From assembly GCA_024639935.1 (NCBI GenBank), contig JAHEFZ010000001.1, forward strand, positions 1-64,000: a stretch of 64,000 nucleotides of DNA. The letters are read 5' to 3'. Position numbers and translations under genes: made by a program. How positions within the stretch are numbered: position 1 is the stretch's first letter; each line of letters opens with the position of its first letter. This document shows positions 61,069 to 64,000 of this stretch, in pieces. This DNA is from Microbacteriaceae bacterium. Lineage in GTDB: Bacteria; Actinomycetota; Actinomycetes; Actinomycetales; Microbacteriaceae. The notes under the pieces are model-generated. The model saw nothing but the letters and a program-made list of their open reading frames with translations, was not told where the DNA came from and did no database searches.

Positions 61069-62232
61069 CTACTCGATGATCCCAAACCGTTTCTTCCACG
61101 CAAGAATTCGAGTCACCCTGTCAATCAAATCGTCGCGGCTGAGCCCCTCCGGAGAAATTTGTGCGAGAACGCGATCCACGATGTCCGCGGGTCCACTGCA
61201 GATTAGTGCGACATCCACACCCGCATCGAGAGACGCGCGTACCACCTCCCCCGTGCGGTGATTGACTCCGACGAGTGCGGATTCCATTGACAGCGAGTCG
61301 GTAATGATCAAACCGTCCGGACCGATTTGGTCGCGCAGAACCGCGAGCGCTCTCGGTGAGCGACTCGCCGGAACCCCCCGTTCCGTCAACCCTTTCGATT
61401 CCAGGTGACCCACCATCACGGTGGTGAAACCCGCCGCGATGGCTCGATCAAACGGGACAAGGTCGACTTTCTTAAGTTGGCTGTAGGCCGGGACGATACC
61501 GGGTGAAAGATGCGTGTCAGTCGCCCGTCCGTGGCCGGGCCAATGCTTGAGTACGGAGGAAATCCCGACCGATTCGAGACCCGTCGCCCAGGCGATCGCT
61601 GAACGCGCGGCGCCCGATGGGGTTGATGAGAACGCTCGTGATTGGCTTCCAATAAAACGCCCGGGGCTATTCAGGTCAGCGACGGGCGAAAGGGCCATGT
61701 CGATGCCAAGTGCCTTCATCGCCTTCCCGTACCTCGCTGCAGTTCGAGTCACCTCGGCGTCCGGCCAGGTACCCATTGTTTCCGCTGAGGGAAGTGGGAA
61801 AATGACATCGGCGAGTCGTTGGACAGCGCCGCCTTCCTCATCACTCGCAATGACCGGCGGAACACGGTCGCCTGAATTTGCAACTAGATTAGCGATTTGT
61901 TGGGCAAAATTTTTCGGCGCAACACCGCCGAGGAATACCACTCCGCCGAGACCTCGTCGAACCGCACTCGATAAAGCGCCTATGTTCGATACGGGCGCGC
62001 ATTGAAAAATTGTTTGGGCGACGAGTTGTCGATTGGTCCACGTGGAGGGTTCGGCGACGTTGTAAGGCAGTTTGCCGTCATCGATAAAACCTGATGACGT
62101 CGGAAATGGTGTCGGCTGCGGCGACAATTCACTATTCAACGAGTCCGTTTCCGGGGTAAGACCACATCCGCCTAACGCAAAAACTACGGCGACAGCAATC
62201 ACAGTCGCGACGTTTCTAAGGTGTCGCCTCAT
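61069..62232 (-). CDS. Glycoside hydrolase family 3 lipoprotein (NagZ-like beta-N-acetylhexosaminidase)
   Basis: 387 residues. The signal peptide ends in lipobox ALGGC (Cys23). Catalytic blocks SSVLKHWPGHGRATDTHL (His/Asp of the NagZ loop) and LIITDSLSMES (nucleophile Asp) match NagZ-type GH3. Unlike the cytoplasmic NagZ of enterobacteria this copy is exported and lipidated, so it should trim muropeptides or GlcNAc-glycans outside. Confidence 0.9.
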   Translation of the reverse strand: MRRHLRNVATVIAVAVVFALGGCGLTPETDSLNSELSPQPTPFPTSSGFIDDGKLPYNVAEPSTWTNRQLVAQTIFQCAPVSNIGALSSAVRRGLGGVVFLGGVAPKNFAQQIANLVANSGDRVPPVIASDEEGGAVQRLADVIFPLPSAETMGTWPDAEVTRTAARYGKAMKALGIDMALSPVADLNSPGRFIGSQSRAFSSTPSGAARSAIAWATGLESVGISSVLKHWPGHGRATDTHLSPGIVPAYSQLKKVDLVPFDRAIAAGFTTVMVGHLESKGLTERGVPASRSPRALAVLRDQIGPDGLIITDSLSMESALVGVNHRTGEVVRASLDAGVDVALICSGPADIVDRVLAQISPEGLSRDDLIDRVTRILAWKKRFGIIE

Positions 62233-62311
62233 GAGGCACGACCCTATCAGTTGCTTAACTTGATTTATGGAAGTGAACGGGCGGTGAACGGTCCATCGAT
62301 CAAATAGAAAT

Positions 62312-63079
62312 TTAGACGCTGGTGAGTGGAGAAAAAGTTTCCTCTGAAATAAGGTTTCTCATCAATGGATTGGCGTGAATCGTCAGGTTTTCATCGACGT
62401 ACAGGACGGCATATCCGCGTCGCCCGGCGTTCGTCGCCGCTTCGTGGCCGCCACTCACAATTGACGTTGCCCACACGTCACTCGCAACGATGTCGTCGGA
62501 GATTACGGTTGCTCCTATGGTGCGGGTGCCTGTGGTCACCGATCGCCAAATATGCTCCCCGCGGTCGCCTGTTCCACTTGTCGCGATTGCACTCCACACA
62601 GAATTCAACTCAACGGTTGCCAAGGTTCCATGGGTATCGATTGGGTGCCCAATTGCAATCGGCCAGATTCGGGTATCGCCCGACACGATTATGTCCCCGC
62701 CAAAATTGAGTGAGAAATCGGTAATGCCGTGGGCACGCAAAACAACTGCCCCGGCCGCAATGGCGTCGGCCTTGACTATTCCGGACAGATCTATGACACC
62801 GTCGCTTCGATGAGGGGTGAATGCGCCTCCCGTGTCGTTTCGCCATTCGATTGCACGGGCATAGGTGTCTCGAAAGTCGGCGCTCATCGACTCGAGCGTT
62901 ATCTCCCCCCGCGCCAAGTGAGATATCGGTGAGTCTTCCCTATACAGCGAATACTCTTGTTCGAGAGAATCAATTACGCGGGCGACACCCTCGACGGCAG
63001 GTCCCCGAGAATGTTCGAACGCATCCGGAATGCGCAATGAGATAACGGTGCCCATCGCCTCCCAGACATCGACGGTCAT
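62312..63079 (-). CDS. apbE: FAD:protein FMN transferase
   Basis: 255 residues. MGTVISLRIPDA, SLYREDSPISHL, VIDLSGIVKADAIAAGA and INFGGDIIVSG-like NFGGD motifs fit ApbE, which attaches FMN to Thr of target proteins. No signal peptide is visible, unlike many ApbE proteins. Its start lies four bases inside the stop of the FMN-binding gene, its likely substrate. Confidence 0.92.
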   Translation of the reverse strand: MTVDVWEAMGTVISLRIPDAFEHSRGPAVEGVARVIDSLEQEYSLYREDSPISHLARGEITLESMSADFRDTYARAIEWRNDTGGAFTPHRSDGVIDLSGIVKADAIAAGAVVLRAHGITDFSLNFGGDIIVSGDTRIWPIAIGHPIDTHGTLATVELNSVWSAIATSGTGDRGEHIWRSVTTGTRTIGATVISDDIVASDVWATSIVSGGHEAATNAGRRGYAVLYVDENLTIHANPLMRNLISEETFSPLTSV

Positions 63080-63549
63080 CCGGTGAATCCGGCTTGATCG
63101 AGCGCAGCCTGCGCGGATTGCTTGTATGCCCCGGTCGAAATCGTGGCTCGGGAGACATTCCCGAACTGAACGGTTTGATAGTCAGTCGTGGCCTTCGTGA
63201 GGATTGGAACGACCTGAGCGTTGATCTGGTCGGAGGTTCCATCACCACCAGGGTGCTGCAACGCGGTGGCTGTGGTGATGATGCCACCCTTAATGACAAT
63301 TTCCACCTGCATCGGACCGTACACGGTCTGAACGACGGGCCCGTCGAAGGTGCCGTCCGTCACTGCGGTTGATCCTCCTGCAGTAGAACCTGAGTTCCCC
63401 ACCGAACCATTACCTGGGGTCGAACCAGAGTTAGATGCCGAGTTCTGGCCGGTCGCTGTTCCATCAAGGATTCCAGTTCCGAGAACTATTCCCCCCGCCA
63501 GAACACCCATGGTAGCCATTCCGGTGACAAAAGTTGCTGTTGGTCGCAT
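63076..63549 (-). CDS. FMN-binding-domain protein, ApbE substrate
   Basis: 157 residues from ATG 63549 (AGGAG upstream). A single N-terminal membrane anchor (about 8-28), a Gly/Ser/Thr-rich linker (about 30-60), then the FMN_bind domain (YGPMQVEIVIKGGIITTATAL). The flavinylation region reads VSRATISTGAYKQS, aligning with the usual SGATxTSxAYKQS, with the acceptor Thr kept and Gly replaced by Arg. Likely carries covalent FMN outside the cell membrane and passes electrons from the reductase upstream. Confidence 0.88.
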   Translation of the reverse strand: MRPTATFVTGMATMGVLAGGIVLGTGILDGTATGQNSASNSGSTPGNGSVGNSGSTAGGSTAVTDGTFDGPVVQTVYGPMQVEIVIKGGIITTATALQHPGGDGTSDQINAQVVPILTKATTDYQTVQFGNVSRATISTGAYKQSAQAALDQAGFTG

Positions 63550-63560
63550 CGTGATTTCTC

Positions 63561-64000
63561 CTACCAAGCAAATTGTTCGTTGTGGATTCGATGTGGCGGC
63601 ACGCCCGCACTGCGGAGGTCTGCAACGAGAGAATTCATCCACGCGCCCGGACCACAGAGGTAAAAATCAACCTCGGATTGCTTATCGATCAGCGCAGAAA
63701 TGCTTACCCCGCGCTCAGATTCTGCCCACGGCAACCATGGGGTTCGGCGTCCCCGTGGCCCTGTTAGCGAATACACGATTCCCTTCTTGGCGTGCGCGAT
63801 TCGGGTGATCTCGTCCATGAGGAACAATTCAGATTCATTTCGGGCGCGCCCGATAACCGTGAGTTCACCCGGTCGGAAGTCCATGGCTTCCACCAGCGCG
63901 CGGATTGGTGCGAGCCCGATTCCTGAACCGATGAGAGCAACTCGAGAAGTCGTCCGTTCGGATTCTGTGAAAATGCCATAAGGACCTTCAAACCACACCG
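63561..64000 (-). CDS. Ferric-reductase/ferredoxin-reductase-like protein, C-terminal part (5' end outside window)
   Basis: The frame is open to the window edge. FEGPYGIFTES, VALIGSGIGLAPIRALVEA (NAD(P)-binding GxGxxP) and DFYLCGPGAWMNSLVADLRSAGVPPHRIHNEQFAW are the FAD/NAD(P) half of FRE/NOX or ferredoxin-reductase enzymes. The missing N-terminus may contain a ferric-reductase-like membrane domain. Followed by the FMN-binding protein and apbE, forming a flavin-relay operon. Confidence 0.88.
   Translation of the reverse strand, partial: VWFEGPYGIFTESERTTSRVALIGSGIGLAPIRALVEAMDFRPGELTVIGRARNESELFLMDEITRIAHAKKGIVYSLTGPRGRRTPWLPWAESERGVSISALIDKQSEVDFYLCGPGAWMNSLVADLRSAGVPPHRIHNEQFAW

Overview
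The window looks like part of a compact chromosome from an actinobacterium, most plausibly an aquatic, streamlined member of the Micrococcales near Microbacteriaceae. This is inferred from gene order and gene content: ffs-dnaX-recR-aspartokinase-asd, tRNA-Trp-secE-nusG-rplK-rplA, murB next to a hadA/hadB-like pair, the tiny ribosomal protein bS22, mqo, and a mycothiol/thioredoxin-type ArsC. GC looks moderate by eye (clearly above 50 percent, below typical soil actinobacteria). Genes are tightly packed and no gene-free stretch exceeds 300 bases.

Region by region. 1-402 is the end of a glutamine-synthetase-family gene. 464-6729 is the most distinctive part: a self-contained surface-protein cassette with a TasA/camelysin-like exported protein, a SipW-type signal peptidase, a membrane protein with a short collagen-like stalk, a membrane protein resembling a catalytically dead signal peptidase, two paralogous tandem-TetR regulators, and a divergent pair of exported proteins. 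Three of the proteins appear to share one two-cysteine beta domain, and two copies of a 19-bp palindromic operator sit at the two outward promoters. 6759-13897 holds an FAD oxidoreductase, an acetoacetate-decarboxylase-like protein, an APC permease, a GNAT enzyme, an ArsB/NhaD-like transporter behind a possible leader-peptide attenuator, and a DtxR-type regulator. 13981-18877 holds a large secreted propeller/Fn3 protein, mqo and a TauE exporter. 18874-23762 is a housekeeping block (asd, aspartokinase, recR, dnaX, SRP RNA).

23792-37849 is a mixed region: pirin, TetR plus MMPL exporter with a clear promoter/operator, an MBOAT/SGNH O-acylation pair, arsC, an amidase, EamA transporter, a DUF2231-cytochrome b5 fusion, a Lon-N protein and an HNH-like orphan. 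38004-39420 is an AT-richer MarR/membrane-protein pair lying at the 3' end of tRNA-Ser, which looks acquired. 39669-47715 carries a saccharopine-dehydrogenase-like enzyme, a GNAT enzyme, rplJL with an attenuator leader, a two-component system lodged between rplJ and rplA, then rplA, rplK, nusG, secE and tRNA-Trp. 47853-54834 has an aminotransferase, murB, hydratase pair, SRAP, small redox and membrane genes, proC, tadA and upp. 54851-64000 has a receiver-less winged-helix regulator, photolyase, pseudouridine catabolism (psuGK), an SDR protein, EamA transporter, a GH3 lipoprotein and a flavin-relay set (apbE, FMN-binding protein, flavodoxin-reductase-like end).

Two whole-window signals stand out. 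Many genes have a TAnnnT-like -10 box ending six bases before the start codon, with no ribosome site, as expected for leaderless mRNAs. And five convergent gene pairs have stop codons interlocked by exactly four bases.
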